From an uncultured beta proteobacterium (GTDB taxonomy: Bacteria > Pseudomonadota > Gammaproteobacteria > Burkholderiales > Burkholderiaceae_C), in NCBI GenBank assembly GCA_903876715.1, contig CAIRBF010000240.1, forward strand, positions 1 through 64,000: a stretch of DNA of 64,000 bases. The letters are read 5' to 3'. Positions 38,818-47,504 of the stretch are shown piece after piece (positions within the stretch are counted from its first letter, which is position 1; every line of letters begins with the position of its first letter). Position numbers and translations under genes: made by a program. The notes under the pieces are model-generated. The model saw nothing but the letters and a program-made list of their open reading frames with translations. It was not told the origin of the DNA and ran no database searches.

Positions 38818-39555
38818 TCACCTGGCGCCGTTTTCCGTGATCATCGCGTCGAACGCATCCACCTTGGCAAACAGCGCAGGTCGCACGCGGTTGAACTTGC
38901 TCTCGTCGAAGACCAGGTAGTTCTTGCGGGCCACCGCCATCACCTGTTTCTTGACGACCGCCTCGTGCATGTAGGAGCAGGTCACGCCGCGCTTGATGTC
39001 AACACCACCAGCCGAAATGAACGCCTTGTGGACACCATAGCGCGACAGTCCGTCACCGCCCACGCCAAACACGGCATCGAGACCGGAAAAGGAAGAGGAT
39101 GCTTGATGGTATTGACCGCCGAGGAGGATCATTTGAACCTTCGGCTTTTTCGCCAGCCAGTTGGCGACATTGAGCGAATAACAGATCACCGTCAACGTCA
39201 GGTCGCTCGGGATCAGTCGCGCCAGGTTGTCCAGGGTGGTGCCGCAATCGATGAAGATAGTGTCATCCGGTTGGATGAACGCCAGCGCATGCTCGCAGGC
39301 GCGTGCCTTGGATTCGGCGTTGCTGCCGGCATCCTGCTGCAGATCGAATGCAGAGGCTCCCTCGGGCGAAGCGGCGGGCAGAATGTATCCACCGTAGTAA
39401 GAGAAGCGTTCGCCGTGCGCTGCCAGCGTTCTGCGCACCGTCATTTCCGACACGCCCAGCAGCGCGGCTGCGTCGCGCAGTCGGAGCACGCCCTTTTGGG
39501 CCAGGCGCTGCTCGATCAAAGCCAGCCGTTCTACCTTGCGTTTGCTAGCTTTCAT
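38818..39555 (-). CDS. DeoR/GlpR family transcriptional regulator
   Basis: 245-aa DeoR-family regulator. N-terminal helix-turn-helix at residues 5-50 ('RLALIEQRLAQKGVLRLRDAAALLGVSEMTVRRTL') and a C-terminal sugar-phosphate sensor domain with 'TIFIDCGTTLDNLA' near residue 95 and 'LLGGQY' near 140. Members usually repress sugar operons and are released by a phosphorylated intermediate, which would fit the PfkB products here. ATG 39555 starts a typical N-terminus; the track start at 39678 is upstream of the promoter region. Same strand as the island operon and divergent from the amidohydrolase, so it could control both. Confidence 0.88.
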   Translation of the reverse strand: MKASKRKVERLALIEQRLAQKGVLRLRDAAALLGVSEMTVRRTLAAHGERFSYYGGYILPAASPEGASAFDLQQDAGSNAESKARACEHALAFIQPDDTIFIDCGTTLDNLARLIPSDLTLTVICYSLNVANWLAKKPKVQMILLGGQYHQASSSFSGLDAVFGVGGDGLSRYGVHKAFISAGGVDIKRGVTCSYMHEAVVKKQVMAVARKNYLVFDESKFNRVRPALFAKVDAFDAMITENGAR

Positions 39556-39690
39556 GCGATCGGTGGCTTCGGATTGCTGGCGGCATCTGGTTGAATTTTC
39601 ACTGATGTGCAGGCGTGGACCGGGCAGGTCCGACGCTGCGAGCCGGCCGGTCCGGCCACCTCGACCACTCTGAACCAAGGGGCTATTGCC

Positions 39691-41229
39691 ATGTCAAGAA
39701 AGCTGGTCTGCGGCCGCCTCGTGCTGCAGGGTTTTCGCAGCGACGATTCTCCGGTGGTTCATGCCGACGCGGCTGTCCTGGTCGACGGCAGCACCGTCAG
39801 CGCCGTCGGCCCGGTCGAGGCACTGGTGCGCGACCACCCGGATGCCGAACGCGTCGGCGGACCCGAGTACGTGGTCGTTCCAGGCTTTGTGAATGCGCAC
39901 CACCATGTCGGGCTGACGCCGTTGCAGCTGGGGTCGCCGGACCATCCGCTTGAATTGTGGTTTGCGAGCCGGCTCGCTTTGCGCGATGTCGATCTGTACA
40001 CCGACACCCTGTATTCGGCCTTCGAGATGATCGCCAGCGGCGTTACGACGGTGCAACACCTCCACAGCCGGGCGCCAGGAGGCCCGGAGGACATTCTCCG
40101 GGCTGCAGACAAAGTCATCTCCGCCTACCGGGCCATCGGCATGCGAGCCTCCTATTCGATGGCTCTGCGAGACCAGAATCGGCTTGTCTATGAGGCTGAT
40201 GAGGACTTTGTCTCCAGGCTGCCCGAGGCGCTGCGTCCGGCAATGGCTGCGTACTTCCGCAGGTTCACGATTCCGTTGTCGGTTCAGGTGTCCGTGTTCG
40301 AGGAATTGGTGCGGCGCTCGCGCGAGGAGGCATTGATCCGGGTGCAATTGGCGCCGTCGAACCTGCATTGGTTGTCCGACCAGGCGCTGGAGACGGCGGC
40401 CGAACTGTCGCAGCGCCATGAGGTGCCGATGCACATGCACCTCCTGGAGACGCCTTACCAGAAGGCCTACGCGCACCGTCGCACCGGCGGGTCCGCCTTC
40501 TCGCATATTCACGCCCTCGGGCTCACAGGCACCAGGCTGACTATCGGCCATGGGGTCTGGATGAGTGAGGACGACATCGCCCTGTGCGCCCATACCGGAA
40601 CGATGGTGTGCCACAACTGCAGTTCCAACTTCAGGCTCAAGAGCGGAACGGCCCCGCTGAACCGGTTCACGGCCGCCGGTGTTCCCGTGGCCATCGGAAT
40701 CGATGAGGCGGGGATCAACGACGATCGCGATATGCTCCAGGAAATGCGGATGGTGCTGATGGCGCACCGTGAGCCCGGGATCGACGCAGCCCATCCCTCG
40801 CCGGCGTCTGTGTTGCGCATGGCCACGGAGCATGGAGCCGCCACCACGCCTTTTGCGGGCCGGATCGGTCAACTGCATCCCGGCGTGTGTGCCGATCTCG
40901 TGCTCATCGACTGGCGGGCCGTCACCTACCCCTATCAAAGCGCGGCGCTCGGGCTTGCCGAGGTCCTGGTCCACCGCGCCAAGGCCAGCGCGGTGCGCAG
41001 TGTCATGATCGGCGGGGAATGGGTCTATCAGGACGGTCGGTTCACCCGCATCGACCGAGACGCGGTGCTGGCCGAGATCGCGCAGCGGTTGGCGCGGCCC
41101 TTGAGCGAGGACGAACTGGCCCGCCAGGCCTTGGCCCAGGATGTCCTGCCGCACGTCCGGCGGTTCTACCGTGACTACCTGGCAGGTCTCGGCGATGAAC
41201 CCCACTACCGGACGAGCGGTCGGACCTGA
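39691..41229 (+). CDS. Amidohydrolase (SsnA/AtzA-like deaminase family)
   Basis: 512-aa metal-dependent amidohydrolase of the cytosine/guanine deaminase, SsnA and AtzA type. Metal ligands are visible: 'NAHHHVG' near residue 68, 'MHMHLLETP' near 247, 'IGHGVW' near 288 and Asp in 'IGIDEAGINDDRDM' near 330. A C-terminal extension after 'VYQDGRFTRID' is longer than most. Likely deaminates or dechlorinates/hydrolyses a heterocycle or aminated compound. ATG 39691 follows AAGGGG. Divergent from DeoR by 135 nt, so plausibly in the same regulon. The remnant of a yejF 3' end starts 18 nt after its stop. Confidence 0.85.
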   Translation: MSRKLVCGRLVLQGFRSDDSPVVHADAAVLVDGSTVSAVGPVEALVRDHPDAERVGGPEYVVVPGFVNAHHHVGLTPLQLGSPDHPLELWFASRLALRDVDLYTDTLYSAFEMIASGVTTVQHLHSRAPGGPEDILRAADKVISAYRAIGMRASYSMALRDQNRLVYEADEDFVSRLPEALRPAMAAYFRRFTIPLSVQVSVFEELVRRSREEALIRVQLAPSNLHWLSDQALETAAELSQRHEVPMHMHLLETPYQKAYAHRRTGGSAFSHIHALGLTGTRLTIGHGVWMSEDDIALCAHTGTMVCHNCSSNFRLKSGTAPLNRFTAAGVPVAIGIDEAGINDDRDMLQEMRMVLMAHREPGIDAAHPSPASVLRMATEHGAATTPFAGRIGQLHPGVCADLVLIDWRAVTYPYQSAALGLAEVLVHRAKASAVRSVMIGGEWVYQDGRFTRIDRDAVLAEIAQRLARPLSEDELARQALAQDVLPHVRRFYRDYLAGLGDEPHYRTSGRT

Positions 41230-41247
41230 AGCTCGAGTTCGGTGGCT

Positions 41248-41374
41248 CCGCGCGATCGCGCACCACGTCATCGTCATGCGCGGCGGCGAGATCGTCGAGC
41301 AGGGCGAGGTGGGGAGCCTGTTCGACGCGCCGGCGCACGCCTACACGAGGGAGTTGCTGTCGGCGGCGGGGTGA
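41248..41374 (+). pseudogene. Truncated second copy of the yejF 3' end
   Basis: 127 nt align without gaps to the last 127 nt of yejF (25993-26119): 113 identical by hand count, including a 43-nt exact run (starting GCGCACCACGTCATCGTCAT) and the final 26 nt through the TGA stop. The reading frame is intact ('HHVIVMRGGEIVEQGE' to 'ELLSAAG') but no ATPase precedes it. Differences look like those between orthologues rather than decay. It is best read as a displaced or donor-derived end of yejF, marking the right edge of the island. Confidence 0.85.
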
Positions 41375-41382
41375 GGGTCAGA

Positions 41383-41401
41383 GGCCGGGAGCAGCCCGGC
41401 C
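41383..41401 (+). terminator. Terminator-like hairpin after the yejF remnant
   Basis: GGCCGGG-AGCAG-CCCGGCC forms a perfect 7-bp stem, 8 nt after the remnant's stop codon. The intact yejF copy at 26119 lacks a comparable hairpin in this position, suggesting this was the original operon terminator. No T-run follows, so it may be a weak terminator. Confidence 0.55.
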
Positions 41402-41475
41402 CTGGGGGCGCTCTATAGTCCCCCTGCCTGCGGCCGCCCTGCCGCTCACCGCGCCGCCCTTCGCGGCCCTTCATC

Positions 41476-42636
41476 ATGCGCAAGGACGAACCCAATCCCC
41501 TGCCCACATTCGCCGACCTTCGCGCCGCGGCGCGGCGGCGGCTGCCGCGTGTGGTGTTCGACTTCATCGATGGTGCCGCCGGGCGCGAGGTCGGGTTGAG
41601 GCGCAACATGGCAGCCTTCGATGAGGTGACCCTGATGCCGCGCGTGCTGGTCGACCCGCCGGTGGGCGACCTGACGGTGCGGCTGCTGGGGCAGGAGCTG
41701 GGCCTGCCCTTCGGCTGCGCGCCGATGGGGATGTGCAACCTGGCCGGCCCCGGCACCGACCTCGCCCTGGCTGACGCGGCCGCACGCGGCCGTTTCCCGC
41801 TGGGGGTCTCGACGGCCGGCTCCACGGCGGTGGAGGTGCTGATGGAGCGCTCTCAGGGGCGGGCCTGGTTCCAGCTCTACGTGACCGGCTCGGTGGATGA
41901 GGCGCTGGCGCTGGCCGACCGGGCGGCCGCGGCGCAGTGCGAGGTGCTCACGCTGACCGTGGACACGCCGCGTACCGGCAATCGGCCGCGCGACACCCGC
42001 AACGGCTTCCGCACGCCCTTCCGCATGGGGCTGCGTCACTTCGTCGACTTCGCACTGCACCCGCGGTGGTCGCTGGGCACCTTGGCCGCGGGCGCGCCGC
42101 GCATGGTGCACTTCGACGGCCTGCGCCCGGGCGGCTATGACCGCACTGCGCCGCGCCGAGGCGCCAACTGGGACTTCCTGGCGCGGCTGCGCGAGCGCTG
42201 GCCGCGCCGCCTGGTCGTCAAAGGGGTGCTGAACCCCGGGGACGCGCAGCGCCTGCAGGCGATGGGCGTCGACGCGCTGCAGGTCTCCAACCACGGCGCA
42301 CGCCAGCTCGACGCGGCGCTGACGCCGCTGGAGGCCCTGCCCGCGATCCGCGCCGCGGTCGGTCCGGACTACCCGCTGATCCTGGACGGTGGCGTGCGCC
42401 AGGGCGAGGACGTCGTCAAGGCCCTGGCCTGCGGCGCGGACTTCGTGATGCTGGGGCGCCCCTTCCTGTACGCCGCGGCGGCGCGCGGTCTGCCGGGTGT
42501 CAACGCCCTGGTCGACACGTTGGCCGACGACATCCGCATCGCGCTGGCCCAGCTCGGGCTCGCGTCGGTGGCCGAGGTCGGTTCGCAGGTCCTGGCCGCG
42601 CCGGCCGGGCCGCTGCCGCGCGATCATCGGGTTTGA
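41476..42636 (+). CDS. FMN-dependent alpha-hydroxy acid dehydrogenase (LldD-like)
   Basis: 386-aa TIM-barrel flavoenzyme oxidising L-2-hydroxy acids such as lactate or mandelate. Family motifs: 'RLPRVVFDFIDGAAG' near residue 24, 'APMGMCNLAGPGTD', 'AWFQLYVTG' (substrate Tyr), 'LVVKGVLNPGDAQ' (Lys), active-site His/Arg in 'SNHGARQLD' near 275, and phosphate-binding 'DGGVRQGEDVVKALACGAD'. ATG 41476 lacks an obvious ribosome site. A TATAGT box lies at 41414-41419. It is followed after 46 nt by an enolase-superfamily gene and may oxidise a hydroxy acid in the same pathway. Confidence 0.9.
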   Translation: MRKDEPNPLPTFADLRAAARRRLPRVVFDFIDGAAGREVGLRRNMAAFDEVTLMPRVLVDPPVGDLTVRLLGQELGLPFGCAPMGMCNLAGPGTDLALADAAARGRFPLGVSTAGSTAVEVLMERSQGRAWFQLYVTGSVDEALALADRAAAAQCEVLTLTVDTPRTGNRPRDTRNGFRTPFRMGLRHFVDFALHPRWSLGTLAAGAPRMVHFDGLRPGGYDRTAPRRGANWDFLARLRERWPRRLVVKGVLNPGDAQRLQAMGVDALQVSNHGARQLDAALTPLEALPAIRAAVGPDYPLILDGGVRQGEDVVKALACGADFVMLGRPFLYAAAARGLPGVNALVDTLADDIRIALAQLGLASVAEVGSQVLAAPAGPLPRDHRV

Positions 42637-42682
42637 CCCGAGCGCCCGGCCCCGTGACCCTTTTCCCCACCCACCTCGCACC

Positions 42683-43804
42683 ATGACCACCTCGATCGAC
42701 CGGCTCGAATGCTGGGTGCTGCGCGCCCCGATCGCCGAACCCGTTGCCAATGCCTTCGGCGCGATGACGAACCGTCCTGCGGTCTTCCTGCGCCTGAGCG
42801 CGAGCGACGGGGCCTGGGGCTGGGGCGAGGTGTTCAGCAACTTTCCCCAGGTGGGCGCGGAGCACCGGGGGCGGCTGGCCACGAGCATCTTCGCGCGGCT
42901 GCTCGAAGGGTTCTCCGCCGACGAGCCGCAGGCGGTCCGGACCATGCTCGAGCAACGCACGCGCCAGATGGCCCTCCAGTGCGGCGAGCCGGGCCCCTTT
43001 GCCCAGATCACCGGCGCGGTCGACCAGGCGATGTGGGACATGGCCGCGCGACGTGCCGGGGCGCCGCTGTGGCGCCACCTGGGCGGACGCCACGGCCGGG
43101 TGCGCGTCTATGCCAGCGGGATCGGGCCGGACAAGGTGGCCGAGGTGATGCTCGCCAAACGCGCCGAGGGCTACCGCGCCTTCAAGCTCAAGGTCGGGTT
43201 CGCGCCGGAGCGTGACCGCGCCAACCTGCAGGCCGCGCGCGAGGCGCTGGGCGACGAGGCGGTGATCATGTGCGACGCCAACCAGGCGTGGCAGCCCTCG
43301 AACGCGGCCGAGCGCATCGCCGCCCTGGCCCCGATGCGGCCCTACTGGATCGAGGAGCCGCTTGCCGCGGACCAGCCCCACGAGGCCTGGTCGGCCTTGG
43401 CCCGGAACAGCGCCGTGCCGCTGGCTGCAGGCGAGAACCTGCGCGGCGAAGCGGCCTTCGGCGAAGCGCTGGAGGCCGGCTACCTGCGTTTCGTGCAGCC
43501 CGACGTCGGCAAGTGGGGCGGCATCGGCGGTGGCTTGTCCGTGGCCCGGCAGGCGCGTGCCCGGGGTGTGGCCTACTGCCCGCACTGGCTCGCCGGCGGC
43601 GTGGGGTTGGCAGCGTCCATGCATGCCCTGGCCGGGGCCGGCTTCGACGACGGCTGGGCCGAGGTCGATGCCAACCCGAACCCGTTGCGGGAGCGCGTCT
43701 TTCCCTTCGCGATCGAGGACGGCCACGCGCTGCTGCCCGAAGGCCCGGGGCTGGGCGTGGAGCCCGACCTGCGGCAGCTGGCCGACTTCATCGTCCGGAC
43801 CTGA
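42683..43804 (+). CDS. Mandelate racemase/muconate lactonizing enzyme family protein
   Basis: 373-aa enolase-superfamily enzyme. It has the capping domain, then barrel motifs 'FKLKVGF' (KxK base) near residue 166, 'CDANQAW' near 198, 'WIEEPL' near 222, 'AAGENLRGE' near 250 (three metal-binding acids), 'QPDVGKWGG' and 'CPHWLAGGVG' near 300 (His of the His-Asp dyad). The KxK plus His arrangement fits the mandelate racemase subgroup, so racemase or acid-sugar dehydratase. ATG 42683 is chosen over the longer track ORF. With the hydroxyacid dehydrogenase upstream and a Bug protein downstream it forms a small catabolic unit. Confidence 0.87.
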   Translation: MTTSIDRLECWVLRAPIAEPVANAFGAMTNRPAVFLRLSASDGAWGWGEVFSNFPQVGAEHRGRLATSIFARLLEGFSADEPQAVRTMLEQRTRQMALQCGEPGPFAQITGAVDQAMWDMAARRAGAPLWRHLGGRHGRVRVYASGIGPDKVAEVMLAKRAEGYRAFKLKVGFAPERDRANLQAAREALGDEAVIMCDANQAWQPSNAAERIAALAPMRPYWIEEPLAADQPHEAWSALARNSAVPLAAGENLRGEAAFGEALEAGYLRFVQPDVGKWGGIGGGLSVARQARARGVAYCPHWLAGGVGLAASMHALAGAGFDDGWAEVDANPNPLRERVFPFAIEDGHALLPEGPGLGVEPDLRQLADFIVRT

Positions 43805-43927
43805 GGCGAAACAAGGAAGAGCCCGCACCGGGATGGCGCGGGTCCACAATGCCCGCACCGTCGGCCGTGCGGGTGACGTGGACTCGCGGGCCCCTTCAGC
43901 CCGCCGCAGCTTGTCGAAGGAGATGCC

Positions 43928-44950
43928 ATGAGGTCATTTGTTTTCCTGGCCACGCGCCCTGCCGGTCGCCTGCGCCGCACCCGGCGCGCGTGCGCGGCGG
44001 CCCTCGGCGCGGTGCTGGCCCTGGGCACGTTCTCGGTGCCTTTGCAGGCCGCCGCGTTTCCGGACAAGCCGATCCGCCTGGTGGTGCCCTTCCCGCCCGG
44101 GGGCGCGGTCGACTTCTTCGCGCGTGTGGTCCAGCCGGCCCTGGCCGAGGCGCTCGGTCAGCCGATCGTGATCGAGAACAAGGGCGGGGCCGGCGGCATG
44201 GTCGGGGCCGGCGCCGTGGCGCAGGCTGTGCCCGATGGCCACACGCTGCTGGTCGGCAACATCGCCTCGCTGGCGATCAACGTGGGCATCTACCCCAAGA
44301 TGCCCTACGACCCGCGCAAGGACTTCACGCACATCGTGCGCACCGTCGACGTGCACTACGTGATGGCCGTGCACCCGTCGGTGCCGGCCAGGACGGTGCC
44401 GGAGTTCATCGCCCATGCCAAGGCGCAGGGCGGCAAGCTGGCGTATGGCAGCGCCGGCAACGGCAGCCTGCCCCACCTGGGCACCGAGCTGTTCAAGTCC
44501 ATGACCGGCACCCAGATGACGCACGTGCCCTACAAGGGGGGCGGCCCGATGGTGACCGACCTGCTGGGCGGCCAGATCCAGCTTGCGATCGGCGATCAGG
44601 CCAACCTGATGCCGCACGTGCAGACCGGCAAGCTGCGCGCGCTGGCCGTGGCCACGGCGCGACGCGCGTCGAGCCTGCCCGACATCCCGACCGCGGCCGA
44701 GACCCTGCCCGGCTTCGAGGCCACGGCATGGCAGGGTCTGGTCGGCCCCGCCGGGCTGCCGCCCGAGGTCACGCGCAAGCTCAACGAGGCCTTCAACCGG
44801 GTGATGGCCCTGCCCGTGGTGCGCGACAAGCTCCTGGCGGCCGGCCTGGTGCCCGTGGGCGGCACGCCCGAGCAGTTCAGCCGCTTCATCGACAGCGAGA
44901 TCGTCAAGTGGACCCGCATCGCCAAGGAGGTGGGCGCGACCGCGGACTGA
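43928..44950 (+). CDS. Bug/TctC-family tripartite tricarboxylate transporter binding protein
   Basis: 340-aa periplasmic binding protein of the Bug family with a long Arg/Ala-rich signal peptide (cleavage near residue 40, 'LQAAAFPDKP'). Mature start 'PIRLVVPFPPGGAVDFFAR', then 'IENKGGAGGMVGAGAVAQA', 'THVPYKGGGPMVTDLLGGQIQ' near 200 and a terminal lobe 'EFSRFIDSEIVKWTRIAKE'-like end. No TctA/TctB membrane genes adjoin, as is common for Bug proteins in Burkholderiales. It is followed by a strong hairpin terminator. Ligand probably a carboxylate from the neighbouring enzymes' pathway, not proven. Confidence 0.9.
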   Translation: MRSFVFLATRPAGRLRRTRRACAAALGAVLALGTFSVPLQAAAFPDKPIRLVVPFPPGGAVDFFARVVQPALAEALGQPIVIENKGGAGGMVGAGAVAQAVPDGHTLLVGNIASLAINVGIYPKMPYDPRKDFTHIVRTVDVHYVMAVHPSVPARTVPEFIAHAKAQGGKLAYGSAGNGSLPHLGTELFKSMTGTQMTHVPYKGGGPMVTDLLGGQIQLAIGDQANLMPHVQTGKLRALAVATARRASSLPDIPTAAETLPGFEATAWQGLVGPAGLPPEVTRKLNEAFNRVMALPVVRDKLLAAGLVPVGGTPEQFSRFIDSEIVKWTRIAKEVGATAD

Positions 44951-44970
44951 GGGGGCTGAGAGCGCTCCCA

Positions 44971-44991
44971 GGGCCGGGCTGAGCCCGGCCC
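44971..44991 (+). terminator. Intrinsic-type hairpin after the Bug gene
   Basis: GGGCCGGGCT-G-AGCCCGGCCC is a perfect inverted repeat (nine-pair stem, three-base loop), 20 nt after the Bug stop codon. It lies between this plus-strand unit and a convergent minus-strand unit. No T-tract follows, as is common in GC-rich genomes. Confidence 0.7.
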
Positions 44992-45088
44992 GCGCGGGGG
45001 TCAAGAAGTCTTGGGGCGGCCCAGCGTTTTCGTGAGGGGGCCTTTGTCCGGGGGGCCGCGCTGCCGACCGTACCGCAGCGCGCACCGC

Positions 45089-45463
45089 TCAGCCACTGAC
45101 GCGGTAGTCCGAGGTACCCACCTTCTCGCGCAAGGTGGCCGCCAGCGCCAGGCGGCGCTCAGCGGCGGCGGCGGTGCCGTCGAAGCGGGCGGCCGCTTGC
45201 GCCATCGCCTCGGTGAAGCGCTCGCGTTGGGTCGCGTCGGTGAAGAAGAACACGCGCGCATGCGTCCAGTCGCCACAAGCGTCCTCGGGGCACATCGCGA
45301 CCATGTGAGCGAACACACCGGCCTCGTGGGCGATGGCGTCGATGGGTTCGACGGCCTCGCGCAGGTAGCGCTCGTAGGCATCCTCCTGGCCGGGGAAGAC
45401 GCGAACCTTGAAGGCCCGGGCCAGGCAGACGGCCGCAGAACTGGCAGGGCTGTTCATGGCCAT
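45089..45463 (-). CDS. Hypothetical small protein, dimeric alpha/beta-barrel (ABM-like)
   Basis: 124-aa protein not firmly recognised. The pattern 'AFKVRVFPGQEDAYERYLREAVEPI' then 'VFAHMVAMCPED' and 'HARVFFFTDATQRERFTEAMAQAAARFD' resembles a ferredoxin-like dimeric barrel of the antibiotic biosynthesis monooxygenase/NIPSNAP type. It lies 10 nt downstream of the nitrilase-family gene on the same strand and is probably co-transcribed. Two alternative ATGs (45463 and 45457) exist. No catalytic residue can be assigned. Confidence 0.6.
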   Translation of the reverse strand: MAMNSPASSAAVCLARAFKVRVFPGQEDAYERYLREAVEPIDAIAHEAGVFAHMVAMCPEDACGDWTHARVFFFTDATQRERFTEAMAQAAARFDGTAAAAERRLALAATLREKVGTSDYRVSG

Positions 45464-45473
45464 GGACGCGCTC

Positions 45474-46292
45474 TCAAAGGTCGAATTCGGCGGGGGAGCG
45501 CAGCCGGCGGTGGCGCAGCGCCGGCACCATCTTGCGCACCGATTGCAGGCGCTCGGCGTTGATCTCGCCGATGATCACGCCCTCTTCCAGCGCCTGGGTG
45601 GCCAGGACCTCGCCCCAGGGGTCGACGAGCATGCTGTGGCCGAAGGTGCGCCGCCCGTTGGCATGGGTGCCGCCTTGTGCTGCGGCGAGGACGTAGCACT
45701 GGTTTTCGACGGCGCGCGCGCGCAGCAGCAGTTCCCAATGGGCGCGACCCGTGGTCTCGGTGAAGGCCGAGGGCACGAGGAGCAGGTCGACCTCGCCCAG
45801 GGCGCGGTACAGCTCGGGGAAGCGCACGTCGTAGCAGATCGACAGGCCCACGCGGCCGACCTCGGTGTCCACGGTAACGCACTGCCGCCCCGCCACCATC
45901 GTACGGCTCTCGTCCAGACTGCGCTCGCCATCCTGGAAGCTGAACAGGTGCAGCTTGTCGTAACGCGCCACCAAGCGGCCCTGCGGGTCGAACATGAGCG
46001 CGGTGTTGGTGACCTTGGACGGGTCGGGCGTCTTCAGCGGGAGCGAGCCACCGGCCAGCCAGATGCCGTGCTCCCGGGCCTTGGCGGACAGCAGGTCCTG
46101 GATCGGGCCTTGGCCCTCGGCCTCGGCGACCTGGAACTTGTCGGTCTCCTTCCAGCCGAAATGGCAGAAGTACTCGGGCAGAGAGACCAACCGCGCACCC
46201 TGGGCCGCCGCCGCATCGATCAGGCGCGCGGCTGCGGCCAGGTTCTCGTCCCGCACCGGGGTCGAGACCATCTGGATCGCGGCGACTTTCAT
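45474..46292 (-). CDS. Carbon-nitrogen hydrolase (Nit1/Nit2-like amidase)
   Basis: 272-aa nitrilase-superfamily amidase with the Glu-Lys-Cys triad: Glu in 'SLPEYFCHFGW' (about residue 40), Lys in 'RYDKLHLF' (about 113) and nucleophilic Cys in 'SICYDVRFPELYR' (about 152). 'HWELLLRARAVENQCYVLAAAQ' is also family-typical. The pattern is closest to Nit1-type deaminated-glutathione amidases, a metabolite-repair role, but ω-amidase or other amide hydrolysis is possible. Middle gene of a three-gene minus-strand unit (Bug, amidase, small barrel protein), so a catabolic amidase role is also plausible. Confidence 0.88.
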   Translation of the reverse strand: MKVAAIQMVSTPVRDENLAAAARLIDAAAAQGARLVSLPEYFCHFGWKETDKFQVAEAEGQGPIQDLLSAKAREHGIWLAGGSLPLKTPDPSKVTNTALMFDPQGRLVARYDKLHLFSFQDGERSLDESRTMVAGRQCVTVDTEVGRVGLSICYDVRFPELYRALGEVDLLLVPSAFTETTGRAHWELLLRARAVENQCYVLAAAQGGTHANGRRTFGHSMLVDPWGEVLATQALEEGVIIGEINAERLQSVRKMVPALRHRRLRSPAEFDL

Positions 46293-46346
46293 GGCCGTGC
46301 CCCGCGCGTGCGCGCTGCTTGCGTGTGCATTCCTGTGGCCTCTTCT

Positions 46347-47324
46347 TCAGTCGAGCTGGGCGTTGGAGTCGGTCACGATCTTCTTCCACAGCGCGGCGTC
46401 GCGCTGGATCAGCTCGGCGAACCGGACCTGGCCCGCGCCCACCGGCTCGGTCACCTGCTTGACCAGCGACTCGCGCACGGCCGGCTGCGCCAGCACCGCG
46501 GTGACGGCGCTGCCCATGCGGTCGACCGCGGCCTGCGGTGTGCCCACCGGCGCGCAGATGCCGACCCAGCCGGTGAAGGCCATGTCGGACAGGCCCAGCT
46601 CGCTCAAGGTCGGGACGTCGGGCAGCTTGGGCAGGCGCGCGCTGGTGCCCATGGCCAGGGCCTTGACGCGGCCGCCTTCGAGCAGCGGCAGCGCGGAGAT
46701 GAGGCTGTCCATCATGAGGCTGACGCGGCCGCTGCCGATGTCGGTGTACGCAGGCGTGGTGCCCTTGTAGGGCACGTGCTGCATGTCCAGCCCGTGCCGG
46801 GCCTTCAGCGCCTCGCCGGCCAGGTGCGGCGTGGTGCCGTTGCCCGACGACGCGAAGTTGAACTTCCCCGGCTGGCTCCGGTCCAGTGCGATGAAGTCCT
46901 TCAGTGTCTGGGCCGGCAGGTCGGGGGCCCCGACCCAGACCGTGGGCGTGTTGACGATGTGGCTCACCGGCACCAGGTCCTTCACGCCGTAGGACAGCTT
47001 GGAATACAGCGCCGGCGCGACCGCCACGTTGCCGGTTGCGCAGATGCTCAGCGTGTAGCCGTCAGGCGCGGCCTTGGTGACGTAGGCCACGCCCAGCGTG
47101 CCGCCGGCCCCGGGCCGGTTCTCGACCACGACCGGCTGGCCCAGCACCTGCTGCAGGCCGGGCGCGATCTGGCGCGCCACCAGATCGTTGCCGCCGCCGG
47201 GCGGGAAGGGCACCACCAGGGTGACCGGCTTGGCGGGCCAGGCCTGGGCCAGCGTGGGCAGGGGCGCGGCCACGGCCAGGGTGCACAGGGCGGCGAAGGT
47301 CAGCAGGCGCTTGCAGTGGGGCAT
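46347..47324 (-). CDS. Bug/TctC-family periplasmic binding protein
   Basis: 325-aa binding protein with a signal peptide (residues 1-26, 'LCTLAVAAPLPTLAQAW') and mature start 'PAKPVTLVVPFPPGGGNDLVAR'. Family features 'VENRPGAGGTLGVAYV', 'MQHVPYKGTTPAYTDIGSGRVSLMMDS' near residue 190, and 'TGWVGICAPVGTPQAAVDRM' are clear. It precedes the amidase gene by 54 nt. Distinct from the other two Bug proteins of the window; no transporter membrane subunits nearby. Confidence 0.9.
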   Translation of the reverse strand: MPHCKRLLTFAALCTLAVAAPLPTLAQAWPAKPVTLVVPFPPGGGNDLVARQIAPGLQQVLGQPVVVENRPGAGGTLGVAYVTKAAPDGYTLSICATGNVAVAPALYSKLSYGVKDLVPVSHIVNTPTVWVGAPDLPAQTLKDFIALDRSQPGKFNFASSGNGTTPHLAGEALKARHGLDMQHVPYKGTTPAYTDIGSGRVSLMMDSLISALPLLEGGRVKALAMGTSARLPKLPDVPTLSELGLSDMAFTGWVGICAPVGTPQAAVDRMGSAVTAVLAQPAVRESLVKQVTEPVGAGQVRFAELIQRDAALWKKIVTDSNAQLD

Positions 47325-47504
47325 GGAGGCTCCTCCAGGACGGGTGGTGCCGCTCAGGAAGGTCAGGCGGGTTCGGCAGGAGCCCCAGGCTGGGGCCTGC
47401 GAAGGCCTCGGTCAGGGTGACGCCGAACAGCGAAGGTCCTGGGACGACGGATACCCGATTCTGCTCCGGCGCACCGCCCGATGACGACGGACCGTCTCGG
47501 GCTC

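Noticed and set aside
26120-41247. Integrase or tRNA att site driving the island
   Set aside because: The yejF duplication suggests integration, but no integrase, recombinase, excisionase or tRNA gene is present inside or at the edges.
45408-47420. 670-aa plus-strand ORF
   Set aside because: Antisense of the amidase and Bug genes; composition is His/Gln/Arg-rich with no recognisable motif.
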